From Pycnopodia helianthoides (lineage: Eukaryota > Echinodermata > Asteroidea > Forcipulatida > Asteriidae): DNA of 64,000 nt. Every line of letters begins with the position of its first letter. Positions within the stretch are counted from its first letter, which is position 1. The DNA is taken from assembly GCA_032158295.1 (NCBI GenBank), contig CM063251.1, positions 7,164,253 through 7,228,252 on the forward strand. Direction: 5' to 3'. Below are positions 1 through 11,746 of the stretch, piece by piece. Below the pieces are notes generated by a model. It was not told the DNA's origin. It made no database searches and saw only the letters and a program-made list of their open reading frames with translations. The position numbers and the translations under genes were made by a program.

Positions 1-60
1 CACCACCGGTACCAATAGCAACAGCCTTAGAAACAGCCGCATCTGCAGCCACCATAGTGT

Positions 61-250
61 TAGCCAGAGGGGTGTCTGGGTGTCTTCTGGACACCCTGTT
101 TTAAATTCGGACACCCTGTTTTATCTTTCATTTACATGTAAATGTATTGTAAGTGAACAATTTGGACACTCAGTTTTTGGATTTCCAGCAAATTTGAACA
201 CCCTTTTTACCAAATCCTGGCTAAAATCTTGGCAGCCACCAAGTCCAGAC
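61..250 (-). repeat. Repeat with GGGTGTCC and ACACCCCTCTGGCTA segments
   Basis: Reverse complement of the same family as 15625-15800 and 40878-41605: GCCAGAGGGGTGTCTGGGTG, GACACCCTGTTTTA and AATTTGAACACCC. Bases 1-57 are a separate repeat piece related to 32400-32525, 33065-33200 and 42415-42535. Confidence 0.75.
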
Positions 251-374
251 ATGAACAATGTCCTTCCTCAATTTACACACATGCCTCTAACAGGTCTGCG
301 TCCAGGAGGCTTAACAAAATGTGTGCATGTGGACTCAAAGAGTTAGCGCTTCAGTCGATAAAAAGCTTTCAAAT

Positions 375-646
375 GAAGTTGCCAATGGACTGCTGTGCTC
401 TACAATTGTATGTACATGTAATGAAGTGTCATACTATCATGGCCTCCATGCATAACCACCGTAAGAACATTTGCAGTCATACTCTGTATACAAACACAGC
501 TTTGGGCTATGAAGTTCCCAATGGACTAGCTGCTGTGCTCTTGTACATGTACATGTAATGAAGTGTCATACTATCATGGCCTCCATGCATAACCACCGTA
601 AGAACATTTACAGTCATACTCTGTATACAAACACAGCTTTGTGCCA
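375..646. repeat. Tandem pair of about 137-bp units
   Basis: The segment ATGAAGTGTCATACTATCAT recurs at 421 and 558, followed in both by the same run through ACAAACACAGCTTTG. The preceding GAAGTT-CCAATGGACT stretch is also repeated. Confidence 0.85.
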
Positions 647-1743
647 TATAGCCATATAATTTGACTACCATACATGCCATATTGTAGCTACATTATGTGT
701 TTGCAGTCTGTTCGTATAGTCCAAGTACGATAATCCAATACAAAACACGATCTTTACTAACAACTTAAGTCTGGGCACCAGACACAGGTCAAAGGTTCCA
801 CAGCAAAAGCATACTGGATTTAGGAATCAATGTTAACAGAAATAGGACAAACCTTGCAAGTATAAGTCTCCAAGTTACACAAATTAATTTTAGAAGGTAA
901 TGAACATAAACAAAATAAATTCGCTCAAGCAGTTTTGGGCAAGTTTTCAAGAACTTACAATTCATTCTACAGTGTAGATAATTTTTTTTCAAAATCTGTG
1001 AAACTTGATTTTTACTGAAAGATTCCATGTCATATTTATAAGAAACCAGAGCTACAAAACACTGTTAGTTGCATCTAATAGGTGCATTAATTTTATCAGA
1101 TGTAAATATACATTTATGATGGGACTGTACACCACTGTTTGCAGTCATCTTAATTAACTAGGATTCAGAAGATGCAAAAAGAGCATGTGGTCCCAATATT
1201 CATCGGAGATTTCTTCAGTCTACAAAGTCAAAATGTTTTTCATACTGGAAAAAAAAAACTGACTGATTATGATCAAGGAAACATTGAAAAACAATGCCAG
1301 GATAAAAACAAGCTCAGGAAATATTGAAGAAGAAAAAAAATGACACGGATCAAACCATGCTATCGTAACAAGACCTTGTTTTCAAGTCTTATTTGGTTGT
1401 GGCATGCTGTTCCTAACAAATTGAGGATTCAAACGATTACAAGATTCCGCCCAGCACTGACTTTGGCTGCGGCTACATTGCTGCTCTAATCAAACATAGT
1501 ATAACTGATGAAGCCATTTGACAAAGTCAAAGTCACAGATCTTATTAATAATAATACACAGTTCTTATATGTGCTTTATCTACGCCCGGCAGACATCTTA
1601 AAGCACTATTTAAAGACAGAGCTATGTGTGAATTATGAGACCCATTTATGTAGCACCTTGTAAGGGTTTTATAAGGTGCTGTGGCGCAATCTACTGCCAT
1701 CTTGCTCAATTTCTACACGGCCGCAGCTTTTCTGAACGTCACA

Positions 1744-1935
1744 GTACCTGTCTATTTAAAATCTTGATTCAGAATAATTCTAGGGTGTTACCTTGAGCTT
1801 GCGGACAGCTTCTCTGACCGCTTCAGCTCCTTTTGGACTGTACCTGTCTATTTAAAATCATGATTCAGAATAATTCTAGGGTGTTACCTTGAGCTTGCGG
1901 ACAGCCTCTCTGACCACTTCAGCACCTTTTGGGTT
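1744..1935 (-). repeat. 96-bp tandem duplication covering the end of GULP1 exon 3
   Basis: Two units, 1744-1839 and 1840-1935, about 94% identical. Unit two contains the 3' part of the real exon with its donor at 1888/1887. Unit one copies the last 45 exon bases with donor at 1792/1791 (it would read PKGAEAVREAVRKLK). Its only acceptor (GGTACAG at 1838-1844) would need phase 2, while the preceding exon ends in phase 0, so it does not work as a clean extra exon. Confidence 0.9.
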
Positions 1936-4900
1936 TTCTACTTCAGTGTTTCCGATGAGCTGCCATGGCAAAAAACAAACAAAGAACAGAGTTTGGTTAC
2001 ATGATTGTCTTGAGAGGTTTCCCTATAGACGATGTGACCTGACATCACATGTTTACAAAAGAGCCACAGAGCCTGGACTTCCGGCGGGCACATTTGTACA
2101 CAGCTCAATGGAAGAATACAACAAATCTTATGTTTTATGGAGATCGCACTGTCTGATTTTCCTCAACTTTTGATATGAAGAAAGGGGAGACATCTCAAAA
2201 GATGTACAGCTGTTGCTTTTGTAAATTTTGAATTTATGTGAAAATTATGACACAAAATAGAAATTTTCCCATTGAGCCTGTGTATCTTGCCCGTCAGGAA
2301 TAGCATTATAATAATGTCTGAGGTCACCACTCTGTAAACAAATGTAACATGGTCTATAGAGCTGCATTTGTATTTTTAAAAATCCTTGAAATTCAAGAAC
2401 AATGTCACAAAAAGCAGTTAAGGAAGCGTCACGAGTGTCCAGCTCCTGGATTTTAGCCTTTTCTATGCCACTTTGATAGGAAGGCCCTCTTGTCAACCAC
2501 TGCAACTAAAAAATGTTACATTGCTACATGACACAAATCACTGAGGGATATTTCAAAGTTTTGATCAATGAATCTCACCTCATTAAAGTGGCACAATGCC
2601 TTCAGATTTGGGCGCTTATGGCCATAAAAAGCGTTTGTTGTGAAACTAATATGGTTGGAAATATATTTTTGAGGTAGAAAATAACGATTCACATAAATAT
2701 CACTTGAAATTGTGTGGCTTTTGTTTAACTTCATGACAGAACACGGTCCGCCATTCTGTGGGTCCAAATTTTCAACTCCAAGAAATGGCGGACCGCATGT
2801 TCAGCTGGTTGTATTTCAAAAGGCAAATTTATGGTGTTTTTTTTATCAGTACTCACTATTAACAACACACTGTATGTGTTCTCAAAAAGGATAAGGAGCA
2901 ATTCTAAACAGCAACATTTTACGAAATTTGAAGACAATGTGCCCCTTTAATCCTATTTTCGGTTTAAAACAGCTTTTATTTTCATTATATTTAACAATTG
3001 AACTTTTGACACTTCAATAGGAAAGCATTGTATGGGAAACTTTCAGATGAAACCACACATTCACCATCTTTTCCTAAACAAATACCCAAATCTCACTTTT
3101 GAAAGTTGGGTACAGGTTTTTCAAGGGCCGGTCAAGTTTTCTGAGAACACTGGAGTAAAACTGGCATATCTACTGCCACCAAACATCCCTGACAGTCTCA
3201 TTGCTATCCCCCTTTAACTCTAAAACATGAAAAACAGTGCACTGAATCTATCAAATTCCTACAGCACATTGTAGCCATTGACATAACCCCGACACTTTTA
3301 CTGAGTGTTTGTATGCCTGGCATTATAACAACTGAATCAGTAGCAAGGAGTCCACAAAAGGCAAATTTGTAACCAATAGCTAGGCCCAATGTCATAAAGC
3401 TGCTTATAATGTAAGCTTAACAATTTTTCTGCTAAGCAAAAATAAGGACAAACCAGTCATATATGGTACAAGTGACATGGTATTTTGGATGGTAGCCTTA
3501 CTCTGGTAAGCATAATTTTATTGTGCTTAATCAGCTCCATAAAATTGTCCATAAGCAGGACATACCAGTCATATTATGGTACAAGTAACGTGGTATTTTG
3601 GATGGTAACCTTACTCTGGTAAGCATAATTTTATTGTGCTTAATCAGCTCCATAAAATTGGGTCCACTGGACAGGGGTTGGACGAATTGTGTCAATTCTT
3701 TAAGTTAGTTTACATTATCCAAAGTTAATGACGAACTTGTGGTTTTTACCTTGACATTGTACACCACATGGCCGTTTGTCAGAGCTGTTGTAGGGTGCAC
3801 CCATCTCCTTCCTTCAAATAAAAAAAAAAAAGCATTTGTTCGATCACATTAACATTTCAAAATCAGACTCAAAAATAAACAAAATAAAAAAGGTAATTAT
3901 AAATGGTAAACTTACGGGACAACCATGTATACAGTTTCTAATGGGAGAAGTGTTGGTTCTGAGAGGAACTGCGTGGTCTCGACATTTCAAACAGTATACT
4001 CTGCTAGTCTTCAGGAGAATGCTCCTCATGGCACTCATGGTGTACCTACATTATTACCTCTGGTCACTTGGCCTTTATTTTATTCCTTAAAGGCACTGGA
4101 CACTATTGGTAATTACTCAAAATAATTGTTTGCATAAAAACTTACTTGCAATGGAGAGCTGTTGTTGCTCCCTCTGAAGTTACGTAGTTTTTGAGAAAGA
4201 AGTAATTTCTCAGTAAAATATTTGAATTGATTTTGAGACCTCACGCGTGAGGTCTCGAAATCAAGCATCTGAAAGCACACAACTTCGTGTGACAAGAGTG
4301 TATTTTCTTCCATTATTATCTCGCAACTTCGACGATCAATTGAGTTCAAATTTTCACAGGTTTGTTATTTTGTGCATATGTTGAGATACACCAAGTGGGA
4401 AGACTGGTCTTTGACAATTACCAGAGGTGTCCAGTGTCTTTAAAGGGAGGGTATACCTTTGGTAATTACTCCAAAAAATAACAACCATAAAAACTTACTT
4501 GGTAAGAAACACTGCAGCTGTTGATAATGTACTATCATGTTGAGAAAAGATTCTCTTCTAAGGAATGTGCTTTAAGAGAGAGGGATTAGAAACATTTCAG
4601 TCTGAGAAACGTTTCTCAGATTGTGTATTCCAATTGCGGATTATTCTTCCTGCGTGGACATAACCGCTCAAGTTTTTTGGCAATATCTCAAAAACACTAC
4701 CACTTTTTGCCAATTAAGTTTTTACAGGTTGGTTTCATTGTAACCTTTATGTAGGATGAAACAAATCGAACGGTTCCAAAAACCAAAGGTATACTTTCCC
4801 TTTAAAACCATCTCAGCTCCCTTCGGAGTATACAGCCTGTGCTGCCAAATATGCAGTGCACCAAGCTATTAATCAATCACAAGAACCATCTCTCCTGAAT

Positions 4901-6256
4901 ATGAACAGAGTATACTGTTCGAAATGTTGAGACCACAGCGGTTTTTCTCAGAATCTCAGAACCAATACTTCTCCCCAAATAGATTTTTTACACATGGTTG
5001 TACCCGCAAGTTCACTTTTCATAGTTACCTTATCATCCACACCATGAAATGAAAGAGGATCAAATCAAAAGCAGAATAACTTTTTTTCAGACTGAGATAA
5101 AATGTACCAAATTGAAGAATTAAATCAAATTTAATTTACTCAAAATCATTATTCCCAACCCTTCAGAGAAATTTCCAATTTACTTTCAAATCCTTTTGGT
5201 AAAAGTAGTACACTTCAAAACCTTTGATCTGATCAAGAAGCTAAAAATGATTGAATCTATAAACTTTAGGCAAATCCAGCGCAAGGGTTCTGGAGAATTT
5301 GTCTACCACAACTTAAACACTCATGCATTTAATGCTGGTGGGCTTGGAAAGCACAGTGTTAATGTAAAATGCTTAGCATGCATCAGTGTTAAGCAGTGGT
5401 CGAAATTCACACTGGGCCGCAGGCCTGAGGCCAGTTAATTTAGCAACGAGCCAGTAGACTCATGACCGGACAAGTCCAAAAGATCTTGTGTTTTTTGTTC
5501 AAACAATTGATTTTCAGTCTGATAAAAATCTTTCAATTTTGTTGAGTATTGAAGAATTCTTACCCATAAACACAACTGAAATAAATCTTCTCTTTTTGCT
5601 TGCTCAAATGAAAACAGTTCAAATGTTAAACTGTGTAAAAAAAAATACAAAATTCATTTCTTGTCATGTAAAAAAAAAAAAAAGCTGGTCCAGTAAAAGT
5701 TTTGAGCTACACAACCTGTGAATGACCTTTTGGATTTTCACCCCAAATTTGAGCCCCTTTACGGTCAAACTTGATGTACATGTAAATCGTAATGTAATGA
5801 CTAAGAAAATCAAGGTTAATCTGGTCATTACAGCCCTTTTAAAGGTATTATACAGGATTGGTAGAGCTGACAAAATAATCACAGACAGTGTTCATGTTTT
5901 GTGTAATCAACCACATACATGTACATGAAATAACAAACCTGTGAAAATTTGAGCTCAAATTGGTCATCCAGGTCACGAGAAAATAGTGAAAAGAGACCTT
6001 ATGTGTTTTTCTGTTTTTCAAACATCGAGTTTATTATCGCGCGTGACAAAAACTATTGTTTTACTCATTTCTCAGAAACGATAGCATTTTAGGCAGAAAT
6101 ATTTTAAGGAACCCTTTCTACCATTACTTACTATAAATCATGTAAGTTATGTGTGAATCTGTGAACATTTGTGTTTTCGATCTTACCAATAGTGTACAGG
6201 GCCTTTAACAACCAAATTTACATACCTGACTGCTTTGCTCCACTTTTCTTGCTCAT
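1888..6256 (-). CDS. GULP1: GULP1/CED-6 engulfment adaptor, 5' part (truncated by window)
   Basis: PTB-domain adaptor that acts in the cytoplasm downstream of engulfment receptors during apoptotic-cell clearance (family knowledge). Three coding exons can be read on the minus strand: 6226-6256 (start ATG at 6254-6256, MSKKSGAKQS), 3750-3811 (RRWVHPTTALTNGHVVYNVK) and 1888-1959 (LIGNTEVENPKGAEVV, then REAVRKLK). Phases are 1, 0 and 0 and join without a break. Donors are CAG|GTATGT, AAG|GTAAAA and AAG|GTAACA; acceptors are preceded by TTTGAAG and CCATGGCAG. The 55 residues line up with the start of human GULP1, whose matching pieces are WMHTPEALS, YNAKFLGSTEVE and PKGTEVVRDAVRKLK. They cover the first strand and first helix of the PTB domain. 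The rest of the PTB domain and the coiled coil must lie left of position 1; I could not find the next exon in 1-1887. Other PTB adaptors such as LDLRAP1 are possible but fit less well. Confidence 0.9.
3430..3665 (+). repeat. Tandem 112-bp duplication inside a GGGCCCAATTTC-type element
   Basis: CCAGTCATAT recurs at 3453 and 3565, followed by GGTACAAGT, GTATTTTGGATGGTA and CTCTGGTAAGCATAATT in both. The flanks (AGGCCCAATGTCATAAAGCTGC at about 3381, ATAAAATTGGGTCC at about 3652) show the whole is one foldback element with a doubled centre. Confidence 0.8.
4091..4439. mobile_element. TTAA-flanked MITE (AGGCACTGGACAC type)
   Basis: Ends are AGGCACTGGACACTATTGG and CCAGAGGTGTCCAGTGTCT, inverted to each other. 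TTAA lies at 4087-4090 and at 4440-4443. No coding capacity. Carries an internal palindrome with CACGCGTG at about 4241. Confidence 0.85.
4444..4801. mobile_element. TTAA-flanked MITE abutting the previous one
   Basis: Starts AGGGAGGGTATACCTTTGG and ends CCAAAGGTATACTTTCCCT. It is flanked by TTAA at 4440-4443, shared with the preceding element, and at 4802-4805. No coding capacity. Confidence 0.85.
5393..5720. repeat. Copy of the 41.9-kb repeat without the MITE
   Basis: Shares CGAAATTCACACTGGGCCGC, TGTTGAGTATTGAAGAATTC, CTTACCCATAA and CAGTTCAAATGTTAAACTGTG with 41876-42125. Confidence 0.7.
5843..6204. mobile_element. TTAA-flanked MITE
   Basis: Begins AGGTATTATACAGGATTGGT, ends ACCAATAGTGTACAGGGCCT; TTAA at 5839-5842 and 6205-6208. 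Internal core AACCTGTGAAAATTTGAGCT is shared with other members in this window. Lies just downstream of the GULP1 start exon, in its second intron. Confidence 0.8.
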
Positions 6257-7190
6257 TCTGAGACGTCAGTAAATAATCCTCTCTTTTTAAATCAAAACAC
6301 CATCTGATCAACAGAGAAAAAACATGAACTACATGAACTTAATGCAGTAAGTTTGTTTGGGTGATAGTAATCTCAAAGGCAATCAGTGGGTTGTTTTCAT
6401 TCACTCCTTTTATATTCAAATTTAAAAAAATAGTCATCCTTCAAATTATAAAATTTTAAATACACATAATGGTCGTTTTTTATGAGTGCCATTGTGAGAA
6501 TATTTTCATGAGTTGAAATATGGAACAATCTATCTTTCAACTCATGAAATGTTTGTGTTTTTATAGGCTTTGAGTCAACTGACTTATGTGGACAAGCTAA
6601 AGAAGGGACACGGGTTTGTGACAGCAGATGAAATATCTACATGCATGAGGGACTGGGAGATCTGGGGACAACTGTTGTAACATCATTGACCGAGGACACC
6701 ACTCGAAATAGAAGAAGTACAGAATTCTGCGCATATCGCACACTGTGAAGCTTGCAATTCTATGGGCTGTACAGGTGTACATACATGTAAGTGCAGAATT
6801 CGGTGGTAAGCAGATCACACATCAAATTGATCAACAAACGAACTAAAACCAAAGTGCAGAAACAATTCCCAAAGTGTCAATACCACCAAGATCAACTCCT
6901 ATGACACAGTACTGTGGGAAAAATATCAACAGGAACTGGAGACAATACAGCAAACACTGTATCCCATAGCAGCTAACAATGTTCAATGTTTATAGAGAAG
7001 AATAGACCTTGAAATGATACATTGTGTGAAGTTACTCTATACTGTACTAACTATCCACCCACATAACCTTTGACCTTGGGTTGTTTTCCCATTGTCCATG
7101 GAGAGTTCGTGACAGCAGATTGAACAGAAATGGTGAGGGGGTACAGGGGAGGAGCTGGATAAGTGGAGGAAAGAAGAAGAGACACTGAAT

Positions 7191-7383
7191 AGTCTTGGCC
7201 CAAGATGTCAGTGATCGGTAGCGGATATTCGTTGTATCTCGTTATAGCGCGCCTTCTTACGGCTGGATTTAACCAACTTGACTGGCTCTCAGTCAAGTTG
7301 GTTAAATCCAGCCGTAAGAGGGCGCGCTATAACAAATTACAACGAATATCCGCTACCCATCACTGACATCTTGGGCCAAGACT
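7191..7383. mobile_element. Long foldback element with 10-bp target duplication
   Basis: Two arms of about 94 bases, 7191-7284 and 7290-7383, are near-perfect inverted repeats around a five-base loop. The whole is flanked by AGACACTGAA at 7180-7189 and again at 7384-7393. The long inverted repeat and 9-10 bp duplication fit a non-autonomous Mutator-like foldback element (family inference). Confidence 0.85.
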
Positions 7384-9245
7384 AGACACTGAACCGTTAT
7401 TGCTTAATCCTTCCGATGGGCTGTGAAGTCGTAGGTCCCGAGTGTTGTGTAATGCACGTAAAACCCAGTTACGCTTATAATCACAAAGAGAAGGGGTTTG
7501 CCCCGGTGTTTCTGGTAGTGGCTGCTGAATGCACCGCAGCACATTATAAACCCTTATAAGATGCTACATATGGGTCTCATTATTCCAAAACTTTAAAACC
7601 TGTCTTAAAGTGTTTCTCCTTGTTCAAGCGCCTTGTGTACTATTATAAGACTCAAAATTATTTTAATGATCAACAACACTAGGGATAGTGTCTATTTTGT
7701 CAACATTACCGGTGAAATTACTGTACATTGTCCAGACCACCCACAATAAAAGCAAATTAGCAAGGCTACAGATTCAGTGATAAGATAATCAATACTGCTT
7801 GTACAATGAGCTTTAACCACATATCCTTGGATTCTAACCTTGAAATCGGTTTCTTTTGATCAGTATCAGACACATAGATCATGAGTGGTTACAGTGACCT
7901 CTGTACCAATTACTAGGCTAAGGCTACACCACACCGCCCTGCTGACCTTGGGTCACAATGTAATTGAACAATTTCCCCTGCATTGCAAAATGCAGCTCAC
8001 AAGACGTATCAGTTGCTACTCAATATTAGCATTCAAGCGTGCACAAAACATGTTCAGTCGAAATATTTTGCTGTGCAAGATCGCTCTATGAAAAAGTATT
8101 GGATTCCCACAAGTAAACTTACATTTTGTACTAGCCACTGTTTATTGCAGTTAACCTCTAGGTCAATCCAAGGATACAAAATACACAGAGAAGATTGCAA
8201 TCTGGGAAAGGTTAGTTGTGCCTTGATTACATGATTACAGTACCAAGTACATGTAAGCCAAGCCTCTACCTGTATGTGTATACAATGCAGGGGATCTCCG
8301 CATGCACAAGCTATAGCGTACTAGCCTATCGGGCTGATACGTGCGAAATAGGACTAATACGCACACAAAAACACTTGAGATCAAATTCACAAAAGAAATA
8401 AAAATAGAGTGCCCCCAGATTGCACAGTAGGACTTTTAATTTTAAAAAACCGAAGAGAAACACCGAGTGAAAAAACATTCTGAGGACCTCATTTCAATTC
8501 AGCGTGCTTTGGCCAAAATTCTAAACCAAGCTCTGTAAACCAAGAATGCCTAGTTAAATCTGAAGTACACACTATGCAAACCTTGCCTACCAGTTTGAAA
8601 CCCCAACCCTGCTAAATGCAACAAAATGGGCCAGTTGGTAAAAGTTGGTGTAATTTGTTGCACTTGGCAGTCAACTGAAATTCCATACCTTGATGCATTT
8701 TGTTACATTTACATGCGGCCAGTAGCCACCAAGTAATTTAATTTTGAATCGGATTTTGTTGTATTTAAAAGGGTACCTAGATATATTTTGGGGAGGGGTG
8801 GATTATGTTGATTTAGCAGTGTACATGGCTCCCATGTCAGGTAAAGTCACCAGACTACTTATAAAGTGTATTGTTGCATTTAGCAGGGCAAGCACCCCAG
8901 GGCTAACACAAAATCACTTTACGACACAATGCAACATAATCACTTGTTGCGTTAATGCTTCATTAAGCAGGGTTTTCATTTCAACTTTGAACTTTATTGT
9001 GTTTTGATAGATCTTAGCAGGTTGCCTCGAGAAGTTCTGATGGGGGTTAGTAGTTTAAGCATGGATTTTTACTGCTTTCGTAGGCATAGATTTTTCGCTT
9101 GCTTACAGTGAGCAGAGCATGAGATTGGACCCTTGCTCCAACAAGAAAATCACATACATTGTGTCAATCTGCAATGCACAGAAAAAAATAATGCCATTAC
9201 CAGCCAAATTACAAAGTTGCTTGTCACTTGTTCCTTGCAAATTCT

Positions 9246-9500
9246 AGCACATGCTTGGATCTCACTCTTCATCTAGTGATATAAGCTTTGTTTCATGTAT
9301 ACCAAAGCTATGGAATGATCTCCCCTCTCAACTACAAACACTTGACTCCTCTCTGTCCTTTCTCTATGCTTAAACTTAAAGATCTTTATCCCATTTGGTC
9401 GTGAAATGCACATATTGAAGACACACTTCATACTGCATGCACACATGAAGGGTGTAAGGCTCTACGCCCTTCTGCCGGTCACACTAAGTACTTTTTTTTC
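9246..9500 (+). mobile_element. LINE relic: reverse-transcriptase C-terminus
   Basis: From 9287 the frame reads FVSCIPKLWNDLPSQLQ and then LDSSLSFLYA before a stop. PxLWNxLP is the usual closing signature of jockey/CR1-like reverse transcriptases. Only the 3' end is left; inactive. Confidence 0.65.
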
Positions 9501-10239
9501 AGTGACAAAAGATCGTAAGCAATAAAATGGCTGCTCTGGGTCTTCCTCCATGCTCTGACAAAAAAATGTGGCAGTAATGTTTACTTTTTTGGTGCTAGAA
9601 TTACCCCAAATACATGCTTTCTCATTTCCATGCAGTATTTAACCTTCCTATAATGACTTATGAATGGCAGAAAACCGAAACAAACTTTGCGCTCAGTTTT
9701 CTTGAAACGCAATCCGCATGAATTGCTTCGCCCTTTCTCCAGTAACTTTTCGTTATGTCTTTCTTCTGGGCACACAACAAAATAAGTTTGCTACCCACTT
9801 ATTTGAACACATAGCCAGTTGTACTTTTTTTTTCATGGTGGAAAAAGGCCTAGATGTCCTTCAATGTCAATTGCTTTTTAAAAGTGAAACATGATAGTCT
9901 AGAAAAACACAGGAACTCCAAATGACAGGAAATTTAAGTCTGAAATTAAAAAGACATGACAGACATGGTCCAAAAAGGTAAGTGAAAAGTTACATTTTTC
10001 TAACAAAATCATTCAAACTTAACAAAAAAATTCAGATTTAACAGAAAGTTCATGATTACTGATGACTGGTTGAAAATTGCCAAATAGGCGCGCCAAAAGA
10101 TAAAGACTCCCACACCTGGATACTTGATAATTTGCCAAAGTTTATTTGTGTTAGAGAAAGACCGTACATGCATCAATAATGGAGTATACCTCAATGGACC
10201 TTCTACTTCTACTTCATTACTCGGCAGGATCCTCAAGTC

Positions 10240-10385
10240 GGGACATAAACGCCAAGAGCAATATAGTTAAGTGTCTTGCTCAAGGACACAAGTGCCGGGA
10301 CCGAGACTCGAACCCACATTGTGTTGACTCAGCCACCACAATTTGAATTCGGTGATCTAGACCGCTCGGCCACGACACGCTGTCA
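10240..10385 (-). mobile_element. tRNA-derived SINE fragment
   Basis: Reverse complement shows GTCGTGGCCGAGCGGTC as A box and GGGTTCGAGTCTCGG as B box, with CTTGTGTCCTTGAGCAAG after it. Confidence 0.75.
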
Positions 10386-11152
10386 TGTTATACTTTTGAA
10401 AAAAATATATATATGAGAAGTAAATGGTATGTCCAGTGAATCGACAGTGAATGAACAAAAACAGACCAACGAAGTCCGAGTTTGGTTGGGGGTATTCCTC
10501 CTATACTAGTACTAGCATTAGTATGAGGTTGTTCTGAAACTTGCTGTATCAGTCAAAATCAAGAGTAAACACGAGAGACGAAACTTGGGTATTTTATTTA
10601 CCCTTTAAAGAGATATTGCTTTGGTAACAAGGAAGGAGTGAAAAAGTGACAGTCGGATACATGGACATTTTCCGACGAAAGCATTAACAAAAGCATGACA
10701 AACTCTTCAGTTCTGCTCTTCTTTCTAGACTGGAAGTGGAATAGCTACACAATAACGAAAAACATTTGTAATTCTGTCATTTAAATTGACAATTTTGAGA
10801 GAAACATGGGTGTAAAAGTGTCGAAACTGACCACCACTTTTCACTCGTTTTAAAAATTATAAACAAACATAAAACGTTAAAAACCATTGATTTAATGATA
10901 GTGATTCATATCATGTTCATACCATACCATCTAATAAAATTGTCCGTCAAACATGTCCAACCAAACTACTGAATTGAAACACGTAACGTATAATGTAAAC
11001 GTAACGTTATGGTCATTATCTACATCATGACATACCTAAAGAATGGGCTACGTTAGTTAAGAAACTATTATGTGGTTCATACCGACACAATGATACAGAT
11101 GTTGAAAGTGGCAGTCGGATGGAGAATTGTTTCCGAAAGTTGTTTAACTTAC

Positions 11153-11300
11153 TTGTGACTCTCGTAACTTCCGCAATGTTCAATGGGCAAGGTCTGATGA
11201 CAGGCGTTTTAAAGTGTGGTACACGGTCGTATACGCCTAACCTGCTCCTGCAGTGCTAGCTAAAAAATAACGTGTAATGTGATGGGCCGGGTTTTGGGGT
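11153..11300 (-). other. Putative non-coding first exon and promoter area of GULP1
   Basis: On the minus strand a strong donor, CACAA|GTAAGT, sits at the 11153/11152 boundary. Upstream sequence is unique-looking and has more CpG than its neighbours. There is no ATG between about 11153 and 11240, so it would be a 5' UTR exon spliced to the exon that carries the ATG at 6256; an acceptor GTCTCAG lies just before that ATG. The transcription start cannot be seen. The link to GULP1 is inference from strand, order and the lack of another gene. Confidence 0.4.
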
Positions 11301-11639
11301 CGAGTGACCATTGAAGTTGTATAGCGCCCTCTCTTGTCTAAAAGAGCAGGTTGCCTTTTCGGGCGAAAAGAGGAGTATTGATAAACTTTCAGCAGAACAT
11401 TTTCCCGTCATAAAATACAGACATCTTTGTCTCTTCCCAGAAAACTTAAGAACATTTTTCAATCAATTGTTATGTACAAAAGCCTGTTAGGACAGAAATC
11501 CGTTGGTGCCAGGGAAATAAGTTTCCTTGACATTGGCCTTGACTTTTCTGGCAGCTGTAATCCCCCGCCCCAGCCCTAGCCCACCTATTTTTCTTCTTCC
11601 ATGGTTAGACGGTTATAGTAAAATATCGTAATAACGCCG

Positions 11640-11746
11640 ACGATCTTTGTGTATGGCTCTCTTTTATCATCGGTCTCATGCATGGCGATGTTGACCGATG
11701 TTGAAAAGAACCATCACAGCCCAACAAGGTGGGCTATCCCCATGCC
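11640..11746. mobile_element. Diverged copy of the 55.6-kb foldback family
   Basis: Shares TATGGCTCTCTTTTA, GTTGAAAAGAACCATCACAG and CCCAACAAGGTGGGCTA with 55609-55738; the left end is degraded, although CCCTAGCCCACC occurs at about 11574-11585. Confidence 0.65.

Larger units (their letters stand above)
6257..11152. other. Putative first intron of GULP1, repeat-rich
   Basis: No conserved exon was recognised here. The stretch holds the long foldback element at 7191-7383, a SINE-related piece at about 7390-7560, a LINE reverse-transcriptase relic near 9287-9420, and a tRNA-like SINE fragment at about 10240-10385. The rest is AT-rich sequence without a recognisable signal. Confidence 0.5.

Noticed and set aside
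1..57. Minus-strand frame reading MVAADAAVSKAVAIGTGG
   Set aside because: The same kind of sequence recurs at 32.4, 33.1 and 42.4 kb; it is part of a dispersed repeat next to another repeat, not an exon.
3900..3960. Donor-like CCC|GTAAGT on the minus strand, first considered as a GULP1 exon
   Set aside because: The surrounding bases resemble a repeat seen again near 4.95, 17.3 and 62.8 kb, and the homologous start exon was found at 6226-6256 with matching phase.
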